DNA of 64,000 nt from Stentor roeselii (Eukaryota > Ciliophora > Heterotrichea > Heterotrichida > Stentoridae): the NCBI GenBank assembly GCA_006503475.1, contig RSEH01000200.1, forward strand, positions 25,578-89,577, in the 5' to 3' direction. The notes beneath the pieces were generated by a model. The model did no database searches and had not been told where the DNA came from. It saw nothing but the letters and a program-made list of their open reading frames with translations. The position numbers and the translations under genes were made by a program. Below are positions 20,143 through 31,000 of the stretch, in pieces. Positions within the stretch are counted from its first letter, which is position 1. Every line of letters starts with the position of its first letter.

Positions 20143-20679
20143 ATGTCTAAAAGCAAAGTAATCGAAATCAATTCCTTAGAAGATCTAGAAGACCAAGTCG
20201 ATATTCTAAAGTCCTTATCAGAAAACCTTAAAAAGGCAGGTCTTGCGCGATCTGAATTAGAAGTGGTACTTAAAACTTAGTATATGAATGAGTACATCAT
20301 TCTTGAAGATACTATTCATCAAGGCATAAAAATTTTAGATAAAAGCTTGAAAATTGCTCTAGAAAGACAAGCCTTTGATGGCCAAATCGAACTTTTCAAT
20401 ACTCTTACTTGTGACTTTCAAGATAGCTGGAATGATGAATACTGGGCTTGCTATGAAATGATCCGAGAAGGAGATGCTTTTACAAAAAAGGTCAGAAATT
20501 CGGATGAGCAAATCAACCGACTTCAAAATTTGGCGATTATTTTAAATAAAGACTCAAAAGATGATAAAAAAGAAGAAAGCAAAGCACTAGAAGAAGTTGA
20601 TGAACTTTCAAAAAAATACAAACCTGGCAACCATTCAGAGCCGATAAATAGAAAATGTTGTGACTGCTTAATTATGTAA
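20143..20679 (+). CDS. Small CaaX-terminated protein, one 15-nt intron (173 aa)
   Basis: Unrecognised. Two exons join across a 15-nt intron at 20266-20280. Exon 1 encodes 41 residues from MSKSKVIEIN to SELEV and exon 2 continues YMNEYIILEDT. The first exon alone is a 46-codon frame ending at the intron's TAG. The spliced product is helical and acidic and ends NRKCCDCLIM. CLIM fits a CaaX farnesylation box, and three Cys nearby could be palmitoylated. A membrane-anchored adaptor-like role is inference. Codon use matches its neighbours. Confidence 0.85.
20266..20280 (+). other. 15-nt intron in small CaaX protein gene
   Basis: GTACTTAAAACTTAG: GTA start, A at position 10, TAG end, phase 0. The retained form stops at the intron's own TAG; removal joins two frames into a continuous helical protein. 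Confidence 0.85.
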
Positions 20680-20854
20680 CAATTATTCACTGTTATAATA
20701 TCTCTAAAATCCTTCAAATTTTTTCATAAAATTCAAATAATTCTCAAAAAAACCTGAAAAACCTAAAATCCTGAAACTTCCTCAAAATTCCAAAAAACTT
20801 TCTCAATTTTCTAAATCTCGCTTTAATTTTTTTCTAACATTCAAACTAAACAAA

Positions 20855-21883
20855 ATGGACCTTAAAGTAGGAGGAAAATATCGTCTAGGCCGAAAAATCG
20901 GTCACGGTTCATTTGGAGACATTTACCTGGCAGTGAATATCCAGAACAACGAAGAAGTAGCCGTGAAGTTAGAAAAGGTGCGTTCAAGTCATCCCCAGCT
21001 TCTATACGAGTCACGAGTGATCCGGTCCTTGCAAGGAGGAGCAGGAATTCCAAACATTCACTGGTACGGCGTAGAGGGCGACTACAACGTGATGGTCATG
21101 GAGTTGTTAGGTCCTTCCTTAGAAGACCTGCTTCAGTACTGCAAGCCACACCTTTCAGTGAAGACTGTCTTGATGTTGGCAGATCAGATGATAGCGCGAG
21201 TCGAATACGTCCATTCCAAGAACTTCATTCATCGCGATATAAAACCTGACAACTTCATTATTGGACTTGGACAAAAGGCTCATTTGGTCTATATTATTGA
21301 CTTCGGCCTCTCGAAGAAGTACCGAGACTCGAAAACTAATCAACATATTCCTTATCGAGAAGGAAAAAGTTTGACTGGTACTGCTCGGTACGCCTCTATT
21401 TTCACTCATCTTGGAATTGAACAGTCAAGACGTGATGACTTGGAAGGTCTCGGGTATGTCATGATCTATCTGCTTAAAGGTCTTTTACCCTGGCAAGGGC
21501 TTAAAGGGGACACGAAGAAGGAAAAGTACCAGAATATCACTGAAAAGAAAACAAGCACTGCTGTTGAAGTACTTTGTGCGGACTTGCCTATTGAGTTCTC
21601 TAATTATATCAACTATTGCAAAAGTCTTAGGTTTGAAGATAGACCTGATTATGCACTTTTAAGGAGAAACTTTAAAGATTTGTTTGGAAGACTTGGCATG
21701 GCTGTGGATTATATGTATGATTGGTGCCTGCTTAAACAAAATGAACAGGAAAGTAAAAAAGTTGAAGCTGCTCAGAATACGGCACAGGAAGAATATAAAC
21801 AGCCCAGGCCCAGACCTACACAAAAACAAGGAGCTGGACCTACTCCAAAAATAGTGACTATACCGAGTCGGGCATTAAAATAA
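20855..21883 (+). CDS. Casein kinase 1 family protein kinase
   Basis: A 342-residue CK1 close to the delta/epsilon type. Glycine loop [10 protein letters not shown] (15-24), VAVKLE Lys38, HRDIKPDN (126-133), DFG (149-151) and the CK1-specific segment GTARYAS...[13 protein letters not shown] (175-196) are all present, so it should be active. The C-terminal 50 residues are Gln/Pro/Lys-rich and probably regulatory. CK1 kinases phosphorylate primed or acidic Ser/Thr sites in trafficking, ciliary and clock-type signalling; no specific partner can be read from the sequence. The 5' flank is rich in C and A on the sense strand. It ends in TAA. Confidence 0.96.
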   Translation: MDLKVGGKYRLGRKIGHGSFGDIYLAVNIQNNEEVAVKLEKVRSSHPQLLYESRVIRSLQGGAGIPNIHWYGVEGDYNVMVMELLGPSLEDLLQYCKPHLSVKTVLMLADQMIARVEYVHSKNFIHRDIKPDNFIIGLGQKAHLVYIIDFGLSKKYRDSKTNQHIPYREGKSLTGTARYASIFTHLGIEQSRRDDLEGLGYVMIYLLKGLLPWQGLKGDTKKEKYQNITEKKTSTAVEVLCADLPIEFSNYINYCKSLRFEDRPDYALLRRNFKDLFGRLGMAVDYMYDWCLLKQNEQESKKVEAAQNTAQEEYKQPRPRPTQKQGAGPTPKIVTIPSRALK

Positions 21884-22329
21884 TTTCGCTTAATAATTTT
21901 TAAGATAGGAGAGAAAATTTAGAAGGGTTTTAGGAATTATTTTAAGTTTGGTTTATGAGTGAAAGATGGGTGGTTTAGATTTTGGTTTATGTTGAAGGTC
22001 AATTATGATTGAGTTTTTCTAAATTTATTAGAATTAGGAATGTAATCAATTTATTTAGCCTTTTTGATTCACAGATGATAAATGCCTTTAGGTTAAAGTA
22101 AAAAATTCATGAACTAAGTAAAGGATTATACCAAAATTCATAGTTTTTTAATTTGGTGTCAAAGAAAAAACATCTAAATTTAAAAAATTGAATTCAGAAG
22201 ATCAAGTCTACAAATTAACTAAAAAGGTGACTTCTATTAATTGTTTAGTATTACTACCCAGAAGCTTAATCTTCTAGAAGACTGTTGAGAAAATATCAAT
22301 AGTTAAGTAGGAAAAGAATTAATATTATC
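21884..22329. other. Intergenic region
   Basis: About 450 bp between the 3' ends of CK1 and the small MGSC gene. The first 120 bases are G-rich on the plus strand; the rest is AT-rich. I see no reading frame, RNA gene or repeat. Confidence 0.5.
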
Positions 22330-22563
22330 TTAAATGTCTGTAGGCAAATTCGAACTGATTTGCGAAAATCTTTTATTTCTGAGTTGATTCAGCTCTAAAT
22401 GTAAAATCGGAGCTTTTGAATCTTTTTGCAAAAAAATCATATGTCGGATCTTCGGGTCTTTGAAATCATTTTCTTTTTGCCAGTCATGAATAATAATTGC
22501 TGTTGGCCTCAAAACTTTCCTGTTAGTTACTCCAGACTTATTCTTGGCAGCGCAGGATCCCAT
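22330..22563 (-). CDS. Small protein with N-terminal myristoylation/palmitoylation signature (77 aa)
   Basis: Unrecognised 77-residue protein. It begins MGSCAAKNKSG: Gly2 with small residues and downstream Lys is a classic N-myristoylation context, and Cys4 is a likely palmitoylation site, as in Src-family and G-alpha proteins. The rest is a basic, mildly hydrophobic region with no recognisable domain. The ATG start and lipidation motif argue that this short frame is a real gene. It would be expected at the plasma or a ciliary membrane (inference). Confidence 0.65.
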   Translation of the reverse strand: MGSCAAKNKSGVTNRKVLRPTAIIIHDWQKENDFKDPKIRHMIFLQKDSKAPILHLELNQLRNKRFSQISSNLPTDI

Positions 22564-23018
22564 TTATATTCAACGAGAGAAACAGAATTTATCTTAAAAT
22601 ATGGAATCACTTTTAAATTTTGAGTAAATATGTTGAAGTCAGAGATCCCTGAATAATTTTCAATTGCTGAGAAAACGTAAGGTAACTGTTTTATTTTGCG
22701 AATATGAAAAGGTAAGAAATAGTTGAATAAATAATTTTTTAAAGTAAGTTGATGTGATTTTTGCGGTTTAAAAATGTGAGGTTTGACAAGATTTAAGACT
22801 TTTTATTATTTTTTGTGCCTGGTTATTCATGAAAACGACTTTAAAATAGTTGATTGAACTTCTTTTTAATCCTGTTAATTCTTTCAAGGTGAATAGTCTT
22901 TAAATTCAATTATAGCCTTTTCGGTTAAATCGAAATTCAATCCATGCTAATAATTTAAACACTCCAAAGCACTTACTCCCTGATTACCTCCATTATTAAT
23001 CTAAATCTTTCCAAATAA
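22564..23018. other. Divergent intergenic region
   Basis: About 455 bp separating two divergent starts. G/T-rich stretches lie nearer the minus gene, and the last 100 bases before the plus gene are C-rich and G-poor. No RNA gene or frame is seen. Confidence 0.5.
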
Positions 23019-24002
23019 ATGATTTTTTCCAAGAAATCAGAAATTGACTTATTCAAAAAGCACCAGGCTGAACTAATCCGAGAAGAAAAGCGTTTAATGA
23101 AAGAACTTCAAGAGCAAGAACATCTTTCCAAGCAGAAGTCGAGAGACCTTCACACGCAGAAAATAAAAGACTTGGAAGACCGTCTTTTTGAAGAATTATC
23201 TTCAAGAGCTAGTAGAAAGTCTCGTCATTCAAGTCTAGACATTCCTCCTTCGATTAATACATCATTTCGATCTAATCTTTCTCAAAACGATCATCTTGAC
23301 AAGCTGAAAGAACTGCAAGAAAAAGCAAAAAATCTCCTAAATCCTCAGACTGTGCTTGAAAAAATACCTGAAAGACCTGTTCAACAGTCCCCTTCCGTTT
23401 CTCCTTTGAAGATTCCTGTGATGATTCCGCAGTCGATGATGAGAAAAGCTCAGCATCTTCCACCTCCTACTGTTCAAAGAGTGATGAAAAATGGAGATGT
23501 TGTAACAGTTCATCTCTTATCAGACAAATCAAGAATAAACGACCCTCTAGTCAAGGCCGAGGCTCAAATCGACGGTGACGATATCAACGCGATGACGAAG
23601 CAAATGAAAGGAAAAAACATGAACCAGATAATATCAGAGATTCAAAACCAGTTCGTGGACAAGAATCCGAAAAAGGTGAGAGCAGAAAGCATGCCACTGA
23701 AGAGAAAATACAAAATTTCCAGCATTCAACTGCCTGACGCTGAGATTCCTGAAGACCGTCTCGCTGATACTCCGAAGGGAAAACCTGAATATTATAATTT
23801 TAGAGACCTTGCACTTGATATGGTCAGTCAACAAACTGCCAGAAGTTGGGTCGTTCAGAGGATGAAGCAGTATTCGGATAAGGTTAAGAAACAGTTTATT
23901 CCGAAGACTAGTGAAAAGAAAGAACTTGAATTGGCCTTGATGATGGAAAAAATGAAAAAAGGAGGCATGCAGAATGCGAGTAGAGTCAAACTACTTGAAT
24001 GA
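23019..24002 (+). CDS. Hypothetical charged protein with N-terminal helix (327 aa)
   Basis: Unrecognised. Residues 1-65 form a charged helix or coiled coil (KHQAELIREEKRLMKELQEQE). A Ser/Pro-rich, probably disordered middle follows (about 70-155), then a segment with QRVMKNGDVVTVHLLSD that could be a small beta element. The C-terminal 70 residues are again helical and basic (YYNFRDLALDMVSQQTARSWV). No family could be named. It ends in TGA. Confidence 0.8.
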   Translation: MIFSKKSEIDLFKKHQAELIREEKRLMKELQEQEHLSKQKSRDLHTQKIKDLEDRLFEELSSRASRKSRHSSLDIPPSINTSFRSNLSQNDHLDKLKELQEKAKNLLNPQTVLEKIPERPVQQSPSVSPLKIPVMIPQSMMRKAQHLPPPTVQRVMKNGDVVTVHLLSDKSRINDPLVKAEAQIDGDDINAMTKQMKGKNMNQIISEIQNQFVDKNPKKVRAESMPLKRKYKISSIQLPDAEIPEDRLADTPKGKPEYYNFRDLALDMVSQQTARSWVVQRMKQYSDKVKKQFIPKTSEKKELELALMMEKMKKGGMQNASRVKLLE

Positions 24003-24411
24003 GGGTTAGTATGTTTATTATTGTATTTGGAGTGAATTTTAAAGGTTTAGGGAAGAATTTAGAAATTTTATGGGAGTGATTTTTTAGAATTCGGATTTTA
24101 TAATGAGAGAATTTTAAGAGAATTTGATTTAAATTGAAGTAGATTATTTTGAAACAGATATTGAATGGATAGATTGATTATAGTTTAATGACACAAATAT
24201 AGTTATTTGGGTTAGATATTACTATAGTTAATTCAATTATTTGATACTTTAAGCATTATATTAGTATAATTAAGAAATTATAATCATCATTTAATTTAGA
24301 CTCATTTGATAAAGCTTATATTAATGATACTTTAGCTTATTGATGAAATAGCATCATTAAGATTAAATCTATAATAAACACACAAATAAATTTGTAAACC
24401 TTAACTTAAAT
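24003..24411. other. Convergent intergenic region
   Basis: About 410 bp between two converging genes. The first 120 bases are G-rich on the plus strand, then the sequence becomes extremely AT-rich with many short near-palindromic AT words. No frame, RNA gene or clear hairpin. Confidence 0.5.
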
Positions 24412-24855
24412 CTAATCTCCCGAAGCACATCCTCTACATCCACAATGCCGACACTCAAAAAGTCTACCTTCATCAAGTCGATCCTTCGGCACCCTACAAA
24501 TACAAGTAGTTCCAAAATTTTGATTACTATTCTGAATACACATCAAACAACACAACTTTTCAAATCCAGGTTTTTTCCACTTAGCAATAAGTACCGGATC
24601 CACATATTTCTCCCTAATACAAAATTCATAAACTTCCTTAGAAATCTCTTTCCTTTTATAAAACATTTCAAAAACAAGTCTGGACCTCTGATGATTAATT
24701 TTATGAATCGGTCTCATCGCCTCAACTTTCCGATTAAGTTCAGTGGGAGTGATTTCAACATCCCTCATCCTTTTCTCAAACTCTTCCATCGCATCACAAA
24801 TGACTTCCCATCCTTGAGGAGGTTTTTTTGTCCTGTTCGTTCTGATCTTTGGCAT
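24412..24855 (-). CDS. BUD31: Pre-mRNA splicing factor BUD31 (G10 protein)
   Basis: A 147-residue protein starting MPKIRTNRTKKPPQGW, the conserved G10 N terminus. Later landmarks include FYKRKEISKEVYEFCI, LIAKWKKPGFEKLCCLMCIQ, FGTTCICRVPK and the terminal Cys-rich ECRHCGCRGC. BUD31 is a zinc-binding component of the activated spliceosome. The frame continues upstream for 50 codons over the 3' end of the CNNM gene, but homology fixes the start at this ATG. The CNNM gene's stop lies only 7 bp upstream, so the BUD31 promoter must overlap CNNM coding sequence or the two share a transcript. It ends in TAG. Confidence 0.97.
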   Translation of the reverse strand: MPKIRTNRTKKPPQGWEVICDAMEEFEKRMRDVEITPTELNRKVEAMRPIHKINHQRSRLVFEMFYKRKEISKEVYEFCIREKYVDPVLIAKWKKPGFEKLCCLMCIQNSNQNFGTTCICRVPKDRLDEGRLFECRHCGCRGCASGD

Positions 24856-24862
24856 ATTTATA

Positions 24863-26044
24863 TTATTCAATATCGAGATAACTAAGAACATCTTTCGACT
24901 TCGTGATAGGCTGGTCAAGATCTTCAATTTCAAATGAAAGAGTTTGTTTTTTTGAGAATCTTCCTGAGAGACTTTCGCTGCTTTCATCGTTGTGATTAGT
25001 GTCAAGCATTTCTCGCCTGTAAATGATTTTCTTTGTTTTGATCAAGTATCTGAAGATGTCATTTTGAGTGATCAGGCCTACAATGTGATTAGAGTCTTCT
25101 TGGGTTATCAAGGCAATCCTTGTTTTATTGATTTTGAATCGAGAAAGGACAAAATAAGGTGACAAAAATTCATTGCATAACAATATCGACTTGCAGGAAT
25201 AGTCTTTAACTGTTTTCTCCCGATCAGCGAAAATCAAGTCCTTAACATTGACGATCCCAACATAAGCACCTTTCACATTTTTAACCGGAAGGGAAGTAAA
25301 GCCGGTATCTTGTATTTGAATAAGATTTTCCTGAGTAAGCTGCAAGTCTTCATAAACAAAAGCAATCCGATGAATGGGTGTAAAGATCTCCCAGAGGATA
25401 TTTTCCTTCAAATCAATAGCCTTGTGTATCAAACTGACCTGAGAATGAGTGAAAAGTTTGCTTTCCGGACTTGAGTGAATCAAAAACATTGTCTTCAGCT
25501 CTTCACCAGTCATCGACCTGCCCTCCGAGTGGCCTATGAGCCTGTCCAACATCCTGGCAAGAGGGTAACTGAAAGGCCAGAAGACAATCATCAAGAACCT
25601 GACAAGATTCGCAAAGGCACTCGCGATAGGGACCTGAAAACGACTGGTGCACAGTGCAAGAGGAATGACTTCACTAAAGATCAAAGTCAGAACCACTCCG
25701 ACTATGCACGCATTTAACCTGCCCAATAAAATTTCAAGCACAATTGGAAGAGACTCTAAAGAAATCGCATTCGCAAGTAATAAAGTTACTAACAACAAGT
25801 GATGATCTTCAAGAAGACTTAAAATTCGCTTTGCGTATATTTTTTCTGATGGAGTTCCTGAGTTCTTTAAGGCTGTTAAGGATAATTTGTCTATTCCCAT
25901 CAGGCCTACTGTGAGACCTGACATTACCCCCGCGAATATTGAGAGAAAGAGAGAGAGAATGGGGATTATGATGAAGTCTTCCCAGGGTAGAGGGTAGAAC
26001 ACAAAGGCCTGAACGTTGACGAGTAGTAACAAGAAGAAAATCAT
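24863..26044 (-). CDS. CNNM/MAM3-like DUF21 and CBS-domain membrane protein
   Basis: A 393-residue protein. The N terminus is hydrophobic, followed by a DUF21 membrane domain (about 25-190) with SGLTVGLMGIDKLSLTAL and a LIFSEVIPLALCTS segment, matching the family's G-L-T-x-G-L and (T/S)-E-(V/I)-x-P motifs. A CBS pair follows (about 205-340), including IVNVKDLIF and GLITQNDIFRYLI. CNNM proteins transport or regulate Mg2+ at the plasma or lysosomal membrane, and the CBS pair senses Mg-ATP. This one lacks the cyclic-nucleotide-like C-terminal domain of animal CNNMs, as do many protist and fungal versions. Confidence 0.93.
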   Translation of the reverse strand: MIFFLLLLVNVQAFVFYPLPWEDFIIIPILSLFLSIFAGVMSGLTVGLMGIDKLSLTALKNSGTPSEKIYAKRILSLLEDHHLLLVTLLLANAISLESLPIVLEILLGRLNACIVGVVLTLIFSEVIPLALCTSRFQVPIASAFANLVRFLMIVFWPFSYPLARMLDRLIGHSEGRSMTGEELKTMFLIHSSPESKLFTHSQVSLIHKAIDLKENILWEIFTPIHRIAFVYEDLQLTQENLIQIQDTGFTSLPVKNVKGAYVGIVNVKDLIFADREKTVKDYSCKSILLCNEFLSPYFVLSRFKINKTRIALITQEDSNHIVGLITQNDIFRYLIKTKKIIYRREMLDTNHNDESSESLSGRFSKKQTLSFEIEDLDQPITKSKDVLSYLDIE

Positions 26045-26182
26045 TAATATTTGCTTATTAGAATGATTTTCTTTTCCACATTTTTAAGGTTTAAACTTTG
26101 ATGCCTTCATCAATGAAAGTTGAAGTTACATTGTTTTAACTAGTCTATGACTTATACTTTTAGGTATTGATTATTTTATAAG

Positions 26183-27085
26183 CTACCCGTCGTATGTCCC
26201 TGGACCTGGAGTGTCGATTATTTGACTTAAAGGAGGACGCACTGACTTCCCCATTATCGGCCCTGACTTCAAAGTTCCAGACAATTCATAAGACCCAGGA
26301 CCAGGACGGTCTGAAAACCTTACCTTTAAATGGTTTGACTTCGAAAAAGAGAATTTACCTGAAGTTTCTGTAGTTGTTGGAAAATAAGCTCCTGGACCGG
26401 GACTACCTTTTTTTGATGCTGAAGACCTGCGCACGTTCATTGAATATCGGGGAGTCACTGGCTCTGAGCAGATTGAGTAACTACCCGGACCGGGACTTAC
26501 TTCTTTTTGGCTTTTTGAGTACCTTCCGGCTTTTGATATTGAGAAAATGGGACCTTGCTGAGATATGTCTGGGTTGTAAGACCCTGGACCTGGAAGTTGG
26601 GAAAAGTCACGGAACCAACTGTTTCTTCTTGCTTTTGGAACTGAGTAAAAAACTTTTGTTTCTGATGATTTTGGACTGTATTGACCTGGGCCTGGAGCTC
26701 TGCTCAGAGTTTGGATTGGGTTGGCTAAGGGAATTTTATACTTTGGTGAACCATCATGATTTTTCGGTTCATAAGTTCCAGGTCCAGGATTAAGTGTCGT
26801 TAAATGAATTTCTCTTCTCTTTTCTTTAGGAAATCTAAATAAACCCTACACAGTCTTCGGAGGACTAATCAAAGTCTGTTCAGGTGAATACTCTCCAGGT
26901 CCAGGGTTAGAAAACCTGATTTTCGCCATGAGTCGATTGGAGGTCCCGATTCTAACAGCAGGACAAGACTCATAGTTAAACATGGTAGGCGAGTAAGTTC
27001 CCGGCCCAGGGCCAAGTTTATTCACTTTCAAAGGTTTTCTTCCTCGAAAAGACCAGGAAGGGGAGGTCTGTCTAAAGTAACTCAT
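26183..27085 (-). CDS. STPGR/SHIPPO-repeat (ODF3/CIMAP-like) axonemal protein, one intron
   Basis: A 295-residue protein encoded by two exons joined across a 15-nt intron (26835-26849). It carries nine PGPG-type repeats: LGPGPGTYSP, NPGPGEYSP, NPGPGTYEP, APGPGQYSP, LPGPGSYNP, SPGPGSYSI, SPGPGAYFP, RPGPGSYEL and TPGPGTYDG, spaced about 25-38 residues apart. This STPGR pattern marks ODF3/CIMAP and other microtubule-inner or outer-dense-fibre-type ciliary proteins. Without the splice the gene would be split by TAG after the second repeat; the third repeat resumes just beyond the intron, so splicing is strongly supported. Confidence 0.93.
26835..26849 (-). other. 15-nt intron in STPGR-repeat gene
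   Basis: Sense strand GTAGGGTTTATTTAG: GTA start, A at position 10, TAG end, phase 2. It removes an in-frame TAG and joins repeats two and three in the same frame. Confidence 0.9.
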
Positions 27086-27102
27086 AATTAATTATTCGAA
27101 AA

Positions 27103-27609
27103 TCACTTGCTTGCCTTCGGATAGTTCCTCGACACTCTTATTTTCGATGACGTGTATCGATGCTGGCTCATTGGAGAATGGCTGAAGTCATGACGTGGAA
27201 GTTTAGAAAAACCTGAAGTCGAAGTCGATGAGTCCTTATTTGAACTTTGATCTGATGGAGACGCGATTCGAATTGCTCTTGATTTTAAAGGAGTTGCTGG
27301 AATGTCTGGTTTTTTTTTGCATTGACATTGCTTTTCTAAGGATTTTGTTGCAACTTTTGATAGGAACTCGATTTGAAGGTTTTTTAGAAGGATTTGGGAT
27401 TTTAGGAATTGAAGGGATTCGTTTTCTTTTAGCAAACGTCGACGGTCCTCGTTTATTAGCTCTAGCTCGGAAAGGAGTTCTGAAAGTTTTAGGTCTTGGC
27501 TTGGGTGGAAGGTTTCTTCTTCTTCTTTTATGCAACTCATTAGGGCTGAGTCGTTTATTAGGTAAGAATCGAGAGCGTTTGGTTCTTTGGTGTAGTTGTT
27601 TTTTTGCAT
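27103..27609 (-). CDS. Short coiled-coil protein (168 aa)
   Basis: Unrecognised. Residues about 38-100 are a coiled coil (LSELLSELELINEDRRRLLKEN and on). A CQCKKK motif follows, then a Ser/Arg-rich basic tail (residues 105-168). The start is ATG. The STPGR gene starts 17 bp beyond this gene's stop on the same strand. A long plus-strand frame over the same DNA is Leu/Phe/Arg-rich and looks like an antisense shadow. Confidence 0.75.
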   Translation of the reverse strand: MQKNNYTKEPNALDSYLINDSALMSCIKEEEETFHPSQDLKLSELLSELELINEDRRRLLKENESLQFLKSQILLKNLQIEFLSKVATKSLEKQCQCKKKPDIPATPLKSRAIRIASPSDQSSNKDSSTSTSGFSKLPRHDFSHSPMSQHRYTSSKIRVSRNYPKASK

Positions 27610-28016
27610 TTAAAAAGATATAATGAATGAAGTTTTTTCGATATTTTTTGGAATGTCAAGAAAGATGGGTTGTGGAAAGTTTTGATGTTTTTTATGACTT
27701 TAGTGAAAAGTTTTGATTAAGATAGTTTTGAGTAAGGTGTAATAATTTTGATATTAAATAGAATTATTTGAGTTGATGGTTATGAATTTTTATCCAGACC
27801 TTTATTCTTTGAAATAGTTGAAATTTGGTAAAAGAAGAAAGATAATCATGATCAGTTCAACTAAAGCTACACTTTTTCAAGTAACATGCTACTTATAACT
27901 ATTTCCTTCTCTAAAAACATACCACAAGAATTAACTACCATAAATACCCAAAAATGAAATCCTACATCTTAAACCCAACTCTTATTCCTCCTCTCATATA
28001 AACCCCTAAACCTAAT
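27610..28016. other. Intergenic region
   Basis: About 410 bp between two minus-strand genes. The part nearest 27610 (5' flank of the minus gene) is G/T-rich on the plus strand; the part nearest 28016 (3' flank of SPAG17) is C/A-rich. No frame or RNA gene found. Confidence 0.5.
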
Positions 28017-31000
28017 TCAAGCAATCGACTTATTTAAAGCAGGTAATTTCCTCTGTCTCACCTTATCACTAAGTCCTCTAAACTGATTTTTACCCAAAAG
28101 ACTCTCATCACCAACAACATTAGCCAAAATAGGAATAGTATAAATTTCACTTTTACACAAAACCTCAAATTCCGCAGCGATTTTTCCAACATCTTTCGAA
28201 CTAAGCTCAACAATGAACTTGGTGATCATTCCAGGTGCGATAGGTCCAGGTCTATAAACAACTCTAACTTCCTTAACAATAGGTTGTTTAACAGCGAACC
28301 TAACAAGAGTACAGTCTTCATTTTTCACCATGAGTATTAAAGAAGCGACTTGTCCAACCATGACATTTCCGAAGTTTGCAGTATCAGGAGTGATTTCAAG
28401 AAGTCTCTTAAACGGGTCGTTTACATAGTCTTGAATAAAAACTGATTTTGATAGTCCAGGGTTGCTTTCGCGTCTGTGAGTTATTGAGTTCGGCTGCTTG
28501 AATATGCTTCTTCGGGTCTGAGATATGGTTTTTATCTTGGTTTCAGTCATCAGGTCAGTGGACAAGTACTTCAAGTTTATCTTCGAAGTCGCTGGAGAAG
28601 TGCTGCGAAGGGCTGAAACATGAGGAAGAGACTTTCGAAGCCCTCCGATTAAGTCAAAATTCATGTTCTTTGACATGTGGTACTCTTCTGATATTGTTCT
28701 TTCTGAGGACTCTCGTAGTTTTTGAAGCTTTTCAACCTGGGAATAAACGCTGGGACCTGAAACTGGCTTTAAGACCACTTTTTTACCTGCTTTTGAGGTT
28801 AGAGAGATGAATGGGTTCTCTTCGAAGGACTCGTTTAGGTCTTTTTCGTCTCTTGAGGTTTTGGCTTCGCGGTCTTTTGAAAGTTTGATTTTTTCTTGGG
28901 TTTCTTTTTCAATTTTTTCTAATTTTTCCATTTTTTCCTGGTTTTCTGATGTTTTTTGAATGGTTTCAGAAGACTTTCTAGGAATTTCCGGAGATTTCAC
29001 ATAAGACGCGAAGGACAAATCAACACCTTCAGGTGACTTGAAGTAGTTAAAAGAATGCATAGTTGAGCTAACACTTCGACTATCAAAAGTAAATTTTCTT
29101 GACTTTTCATGTCGAACAGGACTTTCACAGACCCTTTCAAGTCCTTCTTCAACTTTAACTAGAGTTTTTTTACGTTGAGAAGAAAATCCATGAGTTTCAA
29201 CGAGTTTCCTGATGATTTCTTCAGGGTCATTTTTTTCAGTCTTAAGTTGCAAAGACTGGCTTCTCTCTCGAATCAATTTCAAATGAATTCGAAAAGAAAC
29301 AAGAGAAAATTCTGAACATCCAAATTCTCTGTCTTGGTTTTGCTTTGACTGCCATTCGATGTAATTTTTGTACTTTTCTTTGAAATTTTCTCTTCGGTTT
29401 AAGTCGAATTTCGGGTATTTTTCGAAGAATCTGAAGCCGAGATAAGTGGTTTCATCGGATTTCAAGAAGACTGGAGATGGTTTAATCATTTGAAAGACTG
29501 AAGAATATTCGTAGTTGGAGAGAAGACTGTCTGGAAGATGACCTTTTTCAAGGCTTTGCTTGTTTAAAGGACGGTAAAAAACGGAAAAAGTCTTGTCTTC
29601 AACCTGGCATTCAAGTTTTTCACTTGAGGGACTCAGGAAGTTTTTTAAATTTTCTGATGAAAAAATTTCTACACCTGAACCTGACTCGTCTATCGCGAAA
29701 AGACGAGGAAAATCGTTGAAAGAGTTACTTTTTTGAATTATTTGTTGACTGGGTTCTTGATTCAGTCCTATTTGAAAAGAGTTTCCTAAAGAGTCTTCAC
29801 AACTGATAGTAGACATTGACAGGTCAATAACAAAATCAGATAAAACCAGGAAATTTTTGTGAAAAGTGACTTTTTCTTGTTGATTTTTCAGGAAAATTTC
29901 AATTTTTTCATTATTTTTTCGTATTTGAGTCATTTCATCAACAATGACCAGATATTCAAGATTTTTTTTTATTTTCACAGGTGCATAACCAGGAGATTCA
30001 ACCAGGTACTCCTCCTGCGTAGTAAGAATTTTCGTCCCGTCATGAAACTCAACAATAGTATGTCCTGAATAATATAAAATAACAGTCCCATCATCCCGAA
30101 AGACAGTCCTAAGTCCAGTTTTCGGATCAGTGACTGAAGCGCAAGGCACAAGTCCGACTTCCCTTCCTTCACTGAAAAGATTTCCTTTATTATTAGTGAC
30201 GACCCACTTTCCATCATAGTTCGAAATATTTCCATTTGCGTATAAGACCTGAATGGACCCGTCTTCAAAGTACCGAATGACTGAAGCTTTTCCAGTCACC
30301 ACCCTGTTCTTTTCAAAAGACCCTCCAAATGAAACCCTTTCTTTCATGCGAGTTTCAGTCAACTCAAGTAGCACTTCTTCCAAGGTGCTTGAAATGACCT
30401 GTCCTTTCGATGTGAGTTTCACTGAACATAAATCAGCAGAAATGCGATATCCTGGAATTACTGCAAAAGCTTCATTGCCTGAATCTTGAAGACCGAAAAT
30501 CCAGTCTTTAAACAGCCCAATACATCTTTTTAGTGACTTCTGGGCGACTGAGTACTTTATTTGCTTTAAAACTCCTCCGTTGGATGGGTAAAGATTAAAC
30601 TCTTGGCTGCTGATTTGACCGATTTTTAACTCGTCAACGTCGTAGAAGTCTGAAGGGTACATGTTGAATTCTTTCCAGTCCTGGAAGTTGGGTCTTATTT
30701 TTTTTGAATGCTCCCAGAGAGTGCTGGGGACACCTGAAGAATCATATAAAAATCCAAGTAATGTCACTCCGTCATGTTTACAAAACACAACATCAGGCAT
30801 GTATTTTAAAAGACTTTGAATAGTCGCGTTGAGAACAGGTCTTGAAAGACGTTCCCCGTATTCCCTGTCAAGGATGATATTTTTCCCAGTCTTACCTGAG
30901 ATAACCTCTTCAAATCGATTAATGATCATCATCCACCTGAGCTCTTGTTTTTCAATAGAAAAGAAAAAATTTGCATTATCACTGGAAATCACCTGATTAC

